A DNA stretch of 64,000 nt from positions 124,001 to 188,000 of the forward strand of contig CBDETN010000026.1 in the NCBI GenBank assembly GCA_965242915.1. Reading direction: 5' to 3'. Numbering within the stretch: the stretch's first letter is position 1; every line of letters begins with the position of its first letter. This DNA is from CAJXII01 sp965242915. GTDB taxonomy: Bacteria; Campylobacterota; Campylobacteria; Campylobacterales; Arcobacteraceae. Below, one piece after another: positions 25,200-33,131 of this stretch. Below the pieces are notes generated by a model. It was given only the letters and a program-made list of their open reading frames with translations. It made no database searches and was not told where the DNA came from. Made by a program: the position numbers and the translations under genes.

Positions 25200-25579
25200 T
25201 AGTCATCACTTCCTATTAATTCATTGGTTATCTCAATAATATTATTTTCATCATCTACATGTACAACAATTGGTTTATAAGTTTCTAATTCATCACTATG
25301 ATATGAAGCATAAGCTATAACGATAATTTTATCACCAATTTCAACTTTTCTTGCAGCTGCTCCATTTAGACACATCTCTTTAGAGCCTCTTTTCCCTTTT
25401 ATAACATAAGTTGAAAATCTTTCACCATTATTTATATTTACAATTTCTACTTTTTGCCCAACTCTTAAAGCTGATGCATCAAGTAAATCTTCATCTACTG
25501 TAATAGAACCTACATAGTTTAGATTTGCATCTGTTACTGTAGCTCTATGAATTTTACTATACAACATATCAAATGTCAT
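25199..25579 (-). CDS. panD: aspartate 1-decarboxylase
   Basis: Makes beta-alanine for pantothenate synthesis. The protein self-cleaves between Gly and Ser in YVGSITVDEDL (about residues 23-33) to make the pyruvoyl cofactor. Further family motifs are KIHRATVT near residue 9, GERFSTYVIKG near residue 52 and NGAAARKVEIGDKIIVIAYA near residue 73. AGGA stands nine bases before the ATG at 25579; an internal ATG five codons later is the more usual PanD start but lacks a better ribosome site. The stop overlaps ybaB. Confidence 0.96.
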   Translation of the reverse strand: MTFDMLYSKIHRATVTDANLNYVGSITVDEDLLDASALRVGQKVEIVNINNGERFSTYVIKGKRGSKEMCLNGAAARKVEIGDKIIVIAYASYHSDELETYKPIVVHVDDENNIIEITNELIGSDD

Positions 25580-25597
25580 CTTTTACAATCCTATTAA

Positions 25598-25957
25598 TTA
25601 ACTTAAAGCTTGCGCTTCACCCCAGAATTCTTCAGGGATAATATATTCTTCTACCGGTTTTCCACCAAGTATATGTTCGTCTATAATTCTATCAATTTTT
25701 TCCTTAGTAAGTTGTACATACATATGATGTCCAGGTTCCATTATCATAACAGGACCCATTTGACAACGACCAAGACAGCTGGTTCTAATCGGTTGTACTG
25801 GACCCATAAGTCCTTTTTCCATAAGTCTTTGAGCCATGTGGTTAAAAAGTTCCCTTGTTTGTTCACTCACACAAGATGGTTTTGGCATACCTGGAGGTGA
25901 AGATTGTTCACATTTGAATATATAAAATGTTGGTTGCGGCATTGCTGGCATTTCCAT
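25598..25957 (-). CDS. thioredoxin-like [2Fe-2S] ferredoxin
   Basis: A 119-residue protein with the four Cys of the shethna/NuoE-type thioredoxin-fold ferredoxin: C15 in IFKCEQ, C28 in KPSCVSEQ, then CLGRC (CX3C) about 35 residues later. This is the C-X12-C-X~35-C-X3-C spacing. MGPVMIMEPGHHMYVQLT completes the fold. It is a stand-alone soluble electron carrier of uncertain partner. An AAGGAAAA ribosome site precedes the ATG. It heads the panD-ybaB-ispA run. Confidence 0.85.
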   Translation of the reverse strand: MEMPAMPQPTFYIFKCEQSSPPGMPKPSCVSEQTRELFNHMAQRLMEKGLMGPVQPIRTSCLGRCQMGPVMIMEPGHHMYVQLTKEKIDRIIDEHILGGKPVEEYIIPEEFWGEAQALS

Positions 25958-26035
25958 AAATTTTCCTTGTTTAATTTTAATTTTCGCGAATTTTATCTTA
26001 GATTACTTAAAAGTAGCTGATAGCTATTTAAAGTT

Positions 26036-26119
26036 TTAAAAATCATCACCATCTTTATGCATATCTGGTATAAACTCCACAATTTTATTTCTACCTGTAT
26101 CTTTTGCTACAGAAAGTGC
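26036..26119 (-). pseudogene. C-terminal tail of a GGDEF diguanylate cyclase
   Basis: The minus strand codes for ALSVAKDTGRNKIVEF followed by a short tail to TAA at 26036-26038. A-L-x-x-A-K-x-x-G-R-N-x-(I/V) is the conserved end of GGDEF domains. The rest of the gene is missing: the fragment is cut at the right end of IS3 copy B, and the DNA beyond the other IS end does not continue it. Confidence 0.75.
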
Positions 26120-26159
26120 TGATCTGTCAACCCTATATCATACTAAGAACTATAAATTC

Positions 26160-26584
26160 GAGAGTGTAAAATAAACTGTGTAAACCCAGCAGTTTCTTTT
26201 TAATCACTTCTCATATTTTGCCATAATCTCCTTAAAAAATATACTAAGTTGAGGATAAATCTCAAACCAATTTCTAATACTAGAAGCATTCCATTTATTT
26301 TGTTGTTCAGCACAAGCCAGATACATCACTTTAAAAGCTGAATCTTCTGTTGGAAATGAACCCTTAGATTTAGTTTTTCTTTTTATAGTAGCATTTAAAG
26401 ATTCAATAGGATTTGTTGTATAAATTAATTTTCTCACAGAATCTGGATATTTAAAAAATGTAGACAATTCAGACCAGTGATTTGTCCAAGAAACAGTAAT
26501 GTTAGGATATTTTTTACCCCAGATATCATTAAACTCTGTAAGTGCTAATTGTCCATGGACTGTAAATCTAAGCAACCATTTCAT
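26160..26584 (-). pseudogene. 3' fragment of an IS256-family transposase, with right end
   Basis: About 118 residues match the C-terminal half of mutator-type transposases: LTEFNDIWGKKYPNI, IYTTNPIESLNATIKRKTK and GSFPTEDSAFKVMYLA. The family's IR-like end GGTTTACACAGTTTATTTTA lies at 26160-26187, reading outward. The N-terminal two-thirds and left end are absent. The fragment begins at 26567, right after the IS3 OrfB stop, and the IS3 tail resumes at 26159. Its frame happens to be open from an ATG inside IS3 OrfB (26584), giving MKWLLRFTVHG. Confidence 0.88.
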
Positions 26585-27416
26585 TTTGTAACATTAACTC
26601 TTCAAACTCAACTGGTGAATAATTATTATTTGCACTATGCATTCTTTGTCTATTGTAATATACTTCTATATATTCAAATATAGATTGATTAGCTTTTGAT
26701 TTAGTTTCATAAATCTCATGATGAGTAAGTTCAGTTTTTAATGTATGGAAAAAACTTTCAGCAACTGCATTATCCCAACAATTACCTTTTCTACTCATAC
26801 TTTGTATAATTCCATTTTCTTCTGATAAATCTTTATGAGAGTAAGATGCATACTGACTACCTCTATCTGTATGCCATATTAAACCTTTTGGTGGATTTCT
26901 ATTTTTTAATGCCATAATGAGGGCATCATTAACTAAATCTACTTTCATAGTATCATCCATTGACCAACCAACAACTCTTCTTGAATATAAATCTATTACA
27001 GTTGCAAGATATAGCCATCCTTCTGATGTTGGAATATATGTTATATCTCCCACATATTTTTCATCAGGGGCTGAAGCATAAAAATCTCTATTTAAAATAT
27101 TAGGTGCTACAGGTAAATTATGATTTGAATCTGTTGTATTAACTTTAAACCTTTTCTTTTTATTTGCTACAAGATTTAAATCTTTCATAATATTTCCAAT
27201 TCGTCTTCTTGAAACAATAAGCCCATATAATCGCTCTAGTTTATCTTTTAGCCGTCTTGTACCATATTTGCATCTACTTTGAATAAATATAATCTCTATT
27301 AACTCATTAAGTTTATCATCTACTGTTTTAACTATACATCCATTATTAATCCAATGATAATAACTTGAAATATCTACTTTTAATATTTTGCACATTAGAT
27401 TTTTATTGAAGTTCAT
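26568..27416 (-). CDS. IS3 OrfB transposase (copy B)
   Basis: A 282-residue integrase-core protein, complete, with GDITYIPTSEGW, HTDRGSQYAS and NCWDNAVAESFFHTLKTE giving the D-D-E triad. It is normally made as an OrfAB fusion by -1 frameshifting. It differs from copy C by Ser for Leu just before EENGIIQ. This copy may still be able to supply transposase in trans, though its tail is interrupted by the IS256 piece. Confidence 0.94.
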   Translation of the reverse strand: MNFNKNLMCKILKVDISSYYHWINNGCIVKTVDDKLNELIEIIFIQSRCKYGTRRLKDKLERLYGLIVSRRRIGNIMKDLNLVANKKKRFKVNTTDSNHNLPVAPNILNRDFYASAPDEKYVGDITYIPTSEGWLYLATVIDLYSRRVVGWSMDDTMKVDLVNDALIMALKNRNPPKGLIWHTDRGSQYASYSHKDLSEENGIIQSMSRKGNCWDNAVAESFFHTLKTELTHHEIYETKSKANQSIFEYIEVYYNRQRMHSANNNYSPVEFEELMLQNEMVA

Positions 27417-27442
27417 TTTATTATCTTTTATCCAGGTATACT

Positions 27443-27757
27443 TTATTGAACTTCTTTCGCAAAGTATACTGCTGCTTTTTTTAATATATCACGCTCCTGC
27501 CTAAGTAGTTTAGTTTCTCTTCTTAGCCTTTTATTCTCTTGTTCTAAAGTTTCTTTGGGAGTTTTGACTATAGATTTAGTTAAATCTTGATTGGCCTTTT
27601 TATATTCATTCATCCAATTATAAATTGTCTTAGGATTTACATCTAAATCTTTAGCAATTTTTAGAACTGAATCACCATTATTTAAAACCAACTGTATTGT
27701 TGAATCTCTAAACTCTCTTGTATATTGACTATTTTTTATATTTTCTACTTTCTTCAT
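27443..27757 (-). CDS. IS3 OrfA (copy B)
   Basis: A 104-residue HTH and leucine-zipper protein, identical in sequence to OrfA of copy A. It has HTH residues about 8-50 (VLKIAKDLDVNPKTIYNW) and a zipper at 62-90. The A7 slippery run sits in LKKAA near the end. Confidence 0.94.
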   Translation of the reverse strand: MKKVENIKNSQYTREFRDSTIQLVLNNGDSVLKIAKDLDVNPKTIYNWMNEYKKANQDLTKSIVKTPKETLEQENKRLRRETKLLRQERDILKKAAVYFAKEVQ

Positions 27758-27979
27758 ACTTTTATTTTAACTTAGATTTATTTAAGTTCTAAGTATGAAT
27801 TAGTGTAGCCAGATCAGCAAGTAGGTCATAATAATATTTAGGTTAATAGAAAGCATTATATTGGTAAAGTAAACATTGATTTTTCTAATATAAAAGATGT
27901 TTCATAGTGTTAAATTTTGTACAAAACTTGTACAGTTTGTTTTTAATGTCTTGTAAAGCTAGTATTTATCGGGTATTAA

Positions 27980-28069
27980 TGGAGGAGAAGAAGGGATTTG
28001 AACCCTCGATAGAATTTCTCCTATATACGCTTTCCAAGCGTACGCCTTAAACCGCTCGGCCACTTCTCC
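27980..28069 (-). tRNA. tRNA-Ser (GGA)
   Basis: A 90-nt class II tRNA: acceptor GGAGAAG pairs with CTTCTCC, the anticodon loop holds GGA within CTTGGAAAG, the variable arm is long, and CCA is encoded. It is last in the six-tRNA cluster. Confidence 0.95.
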
Positions 28070-28082
28070 AATATTTTATTTA

Positions 28083-28157
28083 TGGTGGTCACGACTGGAC
28101 TTGAACCAGTGACCACTACAATGTCAATGTAGCACTCTACCACTGAGTTACGCGACC
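28083..28157 (-). tRNA. tRNA-Val (GAC)
   Basis: Acceptor GGTCGCG pairs with CGTGACC (one G-T). The anticodon stem is CTACA/TGTAG with loop TTGACAT, anticodon GAC. CCA is encoded. It is the second valine tRNA of the cluster. Confidence 0.95.
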
Positions 28158-28336
28158 ATAAACCCCGCAAAACGAGATTAAAAACGAATTGTAACTTTTA
28201 CTTACTTAAATATAATGAAAAAAATGCTGTTTATGTCAAAATTTAGTAAATATTATTTTACAGTCCTTTAACTTTCTTCTTATTTGTTTGTAAAAGTAAA
28301 TATTGATTGTATGTGCGATAAACGCTATAAAAAAAG

Positions 28337-28413
28337 TGGCGCGGTGAACGAGACTCGAACTCGCGACCTCCTGCGTGACAGGCAGGCATTCTAACCAACT
28401 AAACTACCACCGC
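28337..28413 (-). tRNA. tRNA-Asp (GTC)
   Basis: Acceptor GCGGTGG pairs with TTCACCGC-type 3' strand. The anticodon loop CTGTCAC gives GTC, the T-loop is GTTCGAGTC, and CCA is encoded. Confidence 0.95.
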
Positions 28414-28433
28414 TTCTTTTTATATATTATATA

Positions 28434-28508
28434 TGGTGATCCCTAGGGGATTCGAACCCCTATGGTTGGAATGAAAATCCAAAATCCTAACCATTAGATG
28501 AAGGGACC
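28434..28508 (-). tRNA. tRNA-Glu (TTC)
   Basis: Acceptor GGTCCCT pairs with AGGGATC. The anticodon loop TTTTCAT gives TTC, the T-arm is GGGGTTCGAATCCCC, and CCA is encoded. It is a likely substrate of MnmA (4574-5617). Confidence 0.95.
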
Positions 28509-28526
28509 ATTTTTATATAATTTTTA

Positions 28527-28602
28527 TGGTGGTCGATGCAAGACTCGAACTTGCGACGTCTACCTTGTAAGGGTAGCGCTCTACCAACTGAGCTAATCGA
28601 CC
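28527..28602 (-). tRNA. tRNA-Val (TAC)
   Basis: Acceptor GGTCGAT pairs with ATCGACC. The anticodon stem CTACC/GGTAG encloses loop CTTACAA, anticodon TAC. CCA is encoded. Confidence 0.95.
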
Positions 28603-28629
28603 GTTTTTTAAATAACTTGACAATAATAA

Positions 28630-28705
28630 TGGTGACCCGTGTTGGATTCGAACCAACGGCCACCTCCTTAAAAGGGAGATGCTCTACCGGCTGAGCTAAC
28701 AGGTC
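28630..28705 (-). tRNA. tRNA-Lys (TTT)
   Basis: Acceptor GACCTGT pairs with ACGGGTC-type 3' strand. The anticodon loop CTTTTAA gives TTT, and CCA is encoded. It is first in the transcribed cluster. Confidence 0.95.
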
Positions 28706-28817
28706 ATTTTCTTGTCTTAAAACAACTTCATTCGGTCATTACCAAAGAAACATTTTCTTTCGTAAAACTGCTTTCGCTTGTTTTGGAGTGGAAGTATATA
28801 GAAAAACTTTTTATTTG

Positions 28818-29318
28818 TCAAGAGTTTTTTAGAAGAATTTCAAAATTTCTTTTTAATGCCGTTTTTGCGGCTTGAATCTGCACATCTTTTCTAGATCCTT
28901 TAAAATTATAAACTCTAATATCTTCTTTTTTATCAATTCCCATTACACCGATAACTACCATACCTACAGGTTTATCTTTTGTACCGCCTGATGGTCCTGC
29001 AACCCCGCTTACCGCCATTGCAAAATCGGCATTAAATTTTTTTAAAACTCCTTGCAGCATCTCCCTTACCACTTCAATACTAACCACTCCAAAATTAATC
29101 ATTGTTTGTTTTTTTACATTTAGTTCCTGCTCCTTAATCTCATTACAATATGTAACAACAGAACCTTTAAAAATTGATGATGAACCGGAAACTTCTGTTA
29201 TATATGAAGCTATTAATCCACCTGTACAACTTTCAGCACAAGTAACAGTTTGTTTTTTTTCTTTTAATATTGTTTGGAACTTTATCATATCATTTTGACT
29301 AAATATGTTACTGTACAC
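28818..29318 (-). CDS. CinA C-terminal-like nicotinamide-nucleotide amidohydrolase
   Basis: A 166-residue protein consisting of the CinA C-terminal (PncC) domain only. Motifs are VTCAESCTGGLIASYITEVS near residue 23, GSVVTYCNEIKEQEL near residue 53, and the active-site region AVSGVAGPSGGTKDKPVG near residue 115. The family converts NMN to nicotinate mononucleotide plus ammonia in NAD salvage. It is divergent from ileS and sits downstream of no operon. The N-terminal MoaB-like domain of full CinA is absent, as is common. Confidence 0.9.
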   Translation of the reverse strand: MYSNIFSQNDMIKFQTILKEKKQTVTCAESCTGGLIASYITEVSGSSSIFKGSVVTYCNEIKEQELNVKKQTMINFGVVSIEVVREMLQGVLKKFNADFAMAVSGVAGPSGGTKDKPVGMVVIGVMGIDKKEDIRVYNFKGSRKDVQIQAAKTALKRNFEILLKNS

Positions 29319-29386
29319 TTTTAACTGCCTTTAATCTTTGTTTAGATACACTTTACCCTATTTTATATTATAGGATTATTATACAA

Positions 29387-32119
29387 ATGATTGAATACAA
29401 AGACACACTGTTATTACCAAAAACTCAATTTCCAATGAGAGGGAATTTACCACAAAACGAACCAAAACAGTATAAACTTTGGGATGAACAAAAAGTTTAT
29501 GATAAGATGAAGGTTAATAGAAAAGATTGTGAAAGCTTTACTTTACATGATGGACCTCCTTATGCAAACGGGCATATTCATATTGGTCATGCTTTAAATA
29601 AAATTTTAAAAGATATTATTGTTAAATACCACTATTTCGATGGAAAATCTGTACGATATGTTCCAGGTTGGGATTGTCACGGGCTTCCAATTGAACAAAA
29701 AGTTGAAGAGAAAATTGGCGGTAAAAAGAAAAAAGAATTACCAAAAAGTAAATTGAGACAACTTTGTCGCGACCATGCTACAAAATTTATAGATATTCAA
29801 AGAACAGAATTCAAAGAACTTGGTATCATGGCTGATTGGGAAAACCCATACTTGACTATGGACTTTAAATTTGAAGCAAATATATATAGAGAACTTATAG
29901 CTATTGCTAAACAAGGTCTTTTAATCCAAAGAAGCAAACCGGTTTATTGGTCTTGGGCTGCTCAAACTGCTTTGGCTGAAGCAGAAGTTGAATATAAAGA
30001 TAAAGTATCTCCATCTATTTATGTTGCTTTTAAATTACACGAGTTAGATGCTAGTGTGATTATCTGGACAACTACACCTTGGACCTTGCCCGCAAATGCA
30101 GGAATATCTTTAAATGGTGAAGAGATTTATGTTCAAACAAGTGATGGATTTATAGTTGCAAAAAAACTTTATAATACTCTTATAGCAGATGAAGTTATCA
30201 AAGGTGAAATAGTAAAAGAAATTGACCCTAAAACTTTAGAACACACACATGCAATAAATCCTTTAAATGGTAGAGAATCTAAAATTATTTTAGGTGATCA
30301 TGTAATGATGGATTCAGGAACTGGTGCAGTTCATACAGCACCCGGACATGGAGAGGATGATTATAAAGTTGGTCTTAAATATGGACTTGATGTAATTATG
30401 CCAGTTGGAGCCAATGGAACTTTTGATGAAACAATCAGAAGAGAAAATCTACTTCCAAATCCAGAAGAATTTATAGGAATGAATGTATTTAAAGCAAATG
30501 AACATATCTTAGAACTTTTAGGTGATTCTTTACTTAAAAGAGTTGATATTACTCACTCATATCCTCATTGTTGGAGAACACATAAACCTGTAATTTTTAG
30601 AGCAACAAAACAATGGTTTATTGCAATAGATAAAGAATATGGAAAAGATGGAAATACTTTAAGACAAAACGCACTTAAAGCAATTGAAGATATTAATTTT
30701 TATCCGGAACATGGAGAAAACAGATTAAGATCAATGATTGAGAATCGACCTGATTGGTGTATTTCAAGACAAAGAGACTGGGGTGTTCCAATTGCATTTT
30801 TTAGAAATAAACTAACAGATGAGATAGTTTATGATGAGCAAGTGTTAAATTATATTGCTATGATATTCGAACAAAAAGGTGCTGATGCTTGGTATGATAT
30901 GGAAATTAAAGATTTATTATATCCAGGATGTGGACTAAATCCTGATGATTTAGAAAAAACTATGGATATTTTAGATGTATGGTTTGATTCAGGTTCAACT
31001 CAAAATGCAGTTTTAAGAAGTAGAAATTATGATGCTGGAACTTATCCTGCTGATATGTATTTAGAAGGAAGTGACCAACACAGAGGTTGGTTCCAGTCTT
31101 CACTTCTAACATCTTTTGCTTCAAGTGAAATCGCACCTTACAAATCAATTTTAACTCATGGATTTTGTGTTGATTCAAAAGGTGAGAAGATGTCTAAGTC
31201 TAAAGGAAATGTTGTAGCACCTGATAAAGTAATTAAACAATTTGGTTCTGAAATCCTTAGACTTTGGGTTGCCATGAGTGATTATCAAAGTGATTTAAAA
31301 ATCTCTGATGAGATACTTAAACAAATGGCAGAACAGTATAGAAAGATTAGAAATACTTTAAGATTTTTACTTTCTAATATCAATGATTTAGATGCTATAG
31401 TTGAAGTTGATAAAATGGGAACTATGGATAAGTGGATATTAAGTAGAGCTAAAATAGTCTTTGATAGTATTGATGATGATTTTAAAGAATATGATTATTC
31501 AAGAGGAATCAATAAACTAAATAACTTTTTAGTAGCAGACCTGTCAAATATCTATCTTGATATCTGTAAAGATAAACTTTATTGTGACGGTGAAGATTCA
31601 ATTGAAAGAAGATCATCTCAAAGTGCTATGGCTATGATTGCCAAAACTTTAATAGGAACTTTAGCACCAATTTTAACTTATACTATGAATGAATTAATTT
31701 CTTATGCACCTGCTGTTATTACAGATGGTATTGATGATATTTTTGATTTTGCCAAATATAAACTGCCTGATGTAGAATTAAGTGTAAATAAAACACATCT
31801 ACTTGAAGCAAAAGAAAAATTCAATGAATCAATTGAATCTCTTAAAAAAGATAAGACTATTAAATCAACTTTAGAATTGGTGATTTATACAAATAGTGAA
31901 GAGTTCGATAAGTTAACATCAACTGAAGCTGAAGATTGGTTTGTAGTAAGTAAAGTTATTCATCATACAGAAGAGGAGATTTTAGCTAAGTTTAATGTAG
32001 ATGGAAGACAGTTTGAAGTTTATAAAGCTAATAAAGCTAAATGTCCTAGATGTTGGAAATATAGAGCCAAAGATGAAGAGTCTTTATGTCCAAGATGTGA
32101 TGGTGTAGTAAATAAATAA
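29387..32119 (+). CDS. ileS: isoleucyl-tRNA synthetase
   Basis: A class I aminoacyl-tRNA synthetase of 910 residues. HIGH motif in YANGHIHIGHALNK (about residue 60), the editing domain with TTTPWTLPAN and GTGAVHTAPGHGEDD, KMSKS motif in GEKMSKSKGN (about 600), and a C-terminal zinc finger CPRCWKYRAKDEESLCPRC. It is the bacterial IleS1 type. The start ATG is 29387. Its stop overlaps the ATG of a small membrane protein gene by one base. Confidence 0.98.
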   Translation: MIEYKDTLLLPKTQFPMRGNLPQNEPKQYKLWDEQKVYDKMKVNRKDCESFTLHDGPPYANGHIHIGHALNKILKDIIVKYHYFDGKSVRYVPGWDCHGLPIEQKVEEKIGGKKKKELPKSKLRQLCRDHATKFIDIQRTEFKELGIMADWENPYLTMDFKFEANIYRELIAIAKQGLLIQRSKPVYWSWAAQTALAEAEVEYKDKVSPSIYVAFKLHELDASVIIWTTTPWTLPANAGISLNGEEIYVQTSDGFIVAKKLYNTLIADEVIKGEIVKEIDPKTLEHTHAINPLNGRESKIILGDHVMMDSGTGAVHTAPGHGEDDYKVGLKYGLDVIMPVGANGTFDETIRRENLLPNPEEFIGMNVFKANEHILELLGDSLLKRVDITHSYPHCWRTHKPVIFRATKQWFIAIDKEYGKDGNTLRQNALKAIEDINFYPEHGENRLRSMIENRPDWCISRQRDWGVPIAFFRNKLTDEIVYDEQVLNYIAMIFEQKGADAWYDMEIKDLLYPGCGLNPDDLEKTMDILDVWFDSGSTQNAVLRSRNYDAGTYPADMYLEGSDQHRGWFQSSLLTSFASSEIAPYKSILTHGFCVDSKGEKMSKSKGNVVAPDKVIKQFGSEILRLWVAMSDYQSDLKISDEILKQMAEQYRKIRNTLRFLLSNINDLDAIVEVDKMGTMDKWILSRAKIVFDSIDDDFKEYDYSRGINKLNNFLVADLSNIYLDICKDKLYCDGEDSIERRSSQSAMAMIAKTLIGTLAPILTYTMNELISYAPAVITDGIDDIFDFAKYKLPDVELSVNKTHLLEAKEKFNESIESLKKDKTIKSTLELVIYTNSEEFDKLTSTEAEDWFVVSKVIHHTEEEILAKFNVDGRQFEVYKANKAKCPRCWKYRAKDEESLCPRCDGVVNK

Positions 32120-32229
32120 TGACTGAACCTGTTACCTTAACATTTATATTTCAAACTATAGCAGTAATTTTATGTTTTACTGTTATAGGAATAATATTAA
32201 TAAAAATTAAAGCACACGTCACGAAGTGA
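32119..32229 (+). CDS. possible small membrane protein, 36 aa
   Basis: An open frame starting in TAATG at the ileS stop: MTEPVTLTFIFQTIAVILCF, continuing as TVIGIILIKIKAHVTK. A single hydrophobic helix spans residues 7-29 with positively charged residues after it, so it could be a type of single-pass inner-membrane peptide. The one-base overlap suggests translational coupling to ileS. There is no homologue I recognise, and at this length chance cannot be excluded. Confidence 0.45.
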   Translation: MTEPVTLTFIFQTIAVILCFTVIGIILIKIKAHVTK

Positions 32230-32263
32230 TTTAATTTATAAAAAAAATACAAGGAAACAAATA

Positions 32264-32545
32264 ATGAGTATGCCGTTTACAGATGAAGATTTACAAGAAC
32301 CCGTAGCTAAATTAATTGAAACTAAAATTGCTCCAATGATGGCACAAGATGGTGGAGCAATTGAGTTAATGCAAATAAAAGACGGTAGAGTATTCGTTCA
32401 ACTTAAAGGTAATTGCAATGGATGTGCAGCAAGTGGAAGTACTTTAAAATATATTGTTGAAAAAAATTTAAAAGAATTTATTCACCCGGAACTTTCTGTA
32501 GTTAATGTATTACCTGGTATGGAGGATGAGATATTAAATGGTTAA
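32264..32545 (+). CDS. NifU-like (Nfu) iron-sulfur scaffold domain protein
   Basis: A 93-residue protein equal to the C-terminal NifU domain, with the conserved CXXC in KGNCNGCAASGSTLKYIVE (about residues 52-70) and APMMAQDGGAIEL upstream. It carries or transfers Fe-S clusters to client proteins. AAGGAAAC precedes the ATG. The 3' end overlaps the next gene by eight bases, so the two are coupled. Confidence 0.92.
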   Translation: MSMPFTDEDLQEPVAKLIETKIAPMMAQDGGAIELMQIKDGRVFVQLKGNCNGCAASGSTLKYIVEKNLKEFIHPELSVVNVLPGMEDEILNG

Positions 32546-33131
32546 TGTTCAAGAAACTTTAAAACAAGCCCACAGCTTTTTTACATCTAAGCAATATGAT
32601 AAAGCTATATTTTTATATTCTCAAGTTTTATCATTAGAGCCGACAAACAGCGAATATCAACTGTATCCTATATTTTGTGATATCGCAAGTGAGAATGATG
32701 AAAAAGGTCAATCTTTATTTGATTATTTTACAGTTGTAAAATCTGAAAATCTTGATAAAGGAATTAAAGAAGTTTTGGAAATTATTGCTGCTTATGACGG
32801 CAACAATGAACAGATGATGAAACTTTTAGAAAACTTTTCAAATCAAACTGTAGAAGCACTTGATGCAATAAATTATCAAGATTTTGAAACTCTAATAGAG
32901 CAAAGAGGTTCCTTTAAAGTTGCATTTCAAGATATTATGTTTAGTACAAAAGTAGCAATTACTTCAAAAGATGAATTTTACAATTTTGTAAATCAACTAA
33001 TAGAAAATAATTTTGAAAAAACTGCATACTCTTATTTAGATGGATTTAATGAATATTTTAAATATGATAAACAAGTTATGGAATTATATGATAAACTAGG
33101 AAGCAAAACTATTGAACTTAACAATAAATAA
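32538..33131 (+). CDS. TPR-like helical protein of unknown role
   Basis: A 197-residue soluble protein. Residues 5-36 (TLKQAHSFFTSKQYDKAIFL) fit one tetratricopeptide repeat, and the remainder is helical and acidic. It overlaps nfu by eight bases and murE by 20 bases, so it is translationally coupled to both. It could be a scaffold in Fe-S or cell-wall work, but the sequence gives no more than the repeat. Confidence 0.7.
   Translation: MVNVQETLKQAHSFFTSKQYDKAIFLYSQVLSLEPTNSEYQLYPIFCDIASENDEKGQSLFDYFTVVKSENLDKGIKEVLEIIAAYDGNNEQMMKLLENFSNQTVEALDAINYQDFETLIEQRGSFKVAFQDIMFSTKVAITSKDEFYNFVNQLIENNFEKTAYSYLDGFNEYFKYDKQVMELYDKLGSKTIELNNK

Larger units (their letters stand above)
26120..27816 (-). 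mobile_element. IS3-family element, copy B, with an IS256 fragment in its tail
   Basis: Both IS3 ends are present: TGATCTGTCAACCC at 26120 (right end) and the complement of TGATCTGGCTACAC ending at 27816 (left end). Subtracting the 408-bp IS256 piece gives the same 1288-1289 bp as copy A. OrfA and OrfB are both complete. No target duplication is apparent (TTGC against GCAC), and the flanks are unrelated, so it was probably shuffled by recombination. Confidence 0.92.

Noticed and set aside
27817..27979. Short open frame Y-I-G-K-V-N-I-D-F between the IS3 left end and tRNA-Ser
   Set aside because: Only about 20 codons, no start, no recognisable family; it might be a remnant but cannot be supported.
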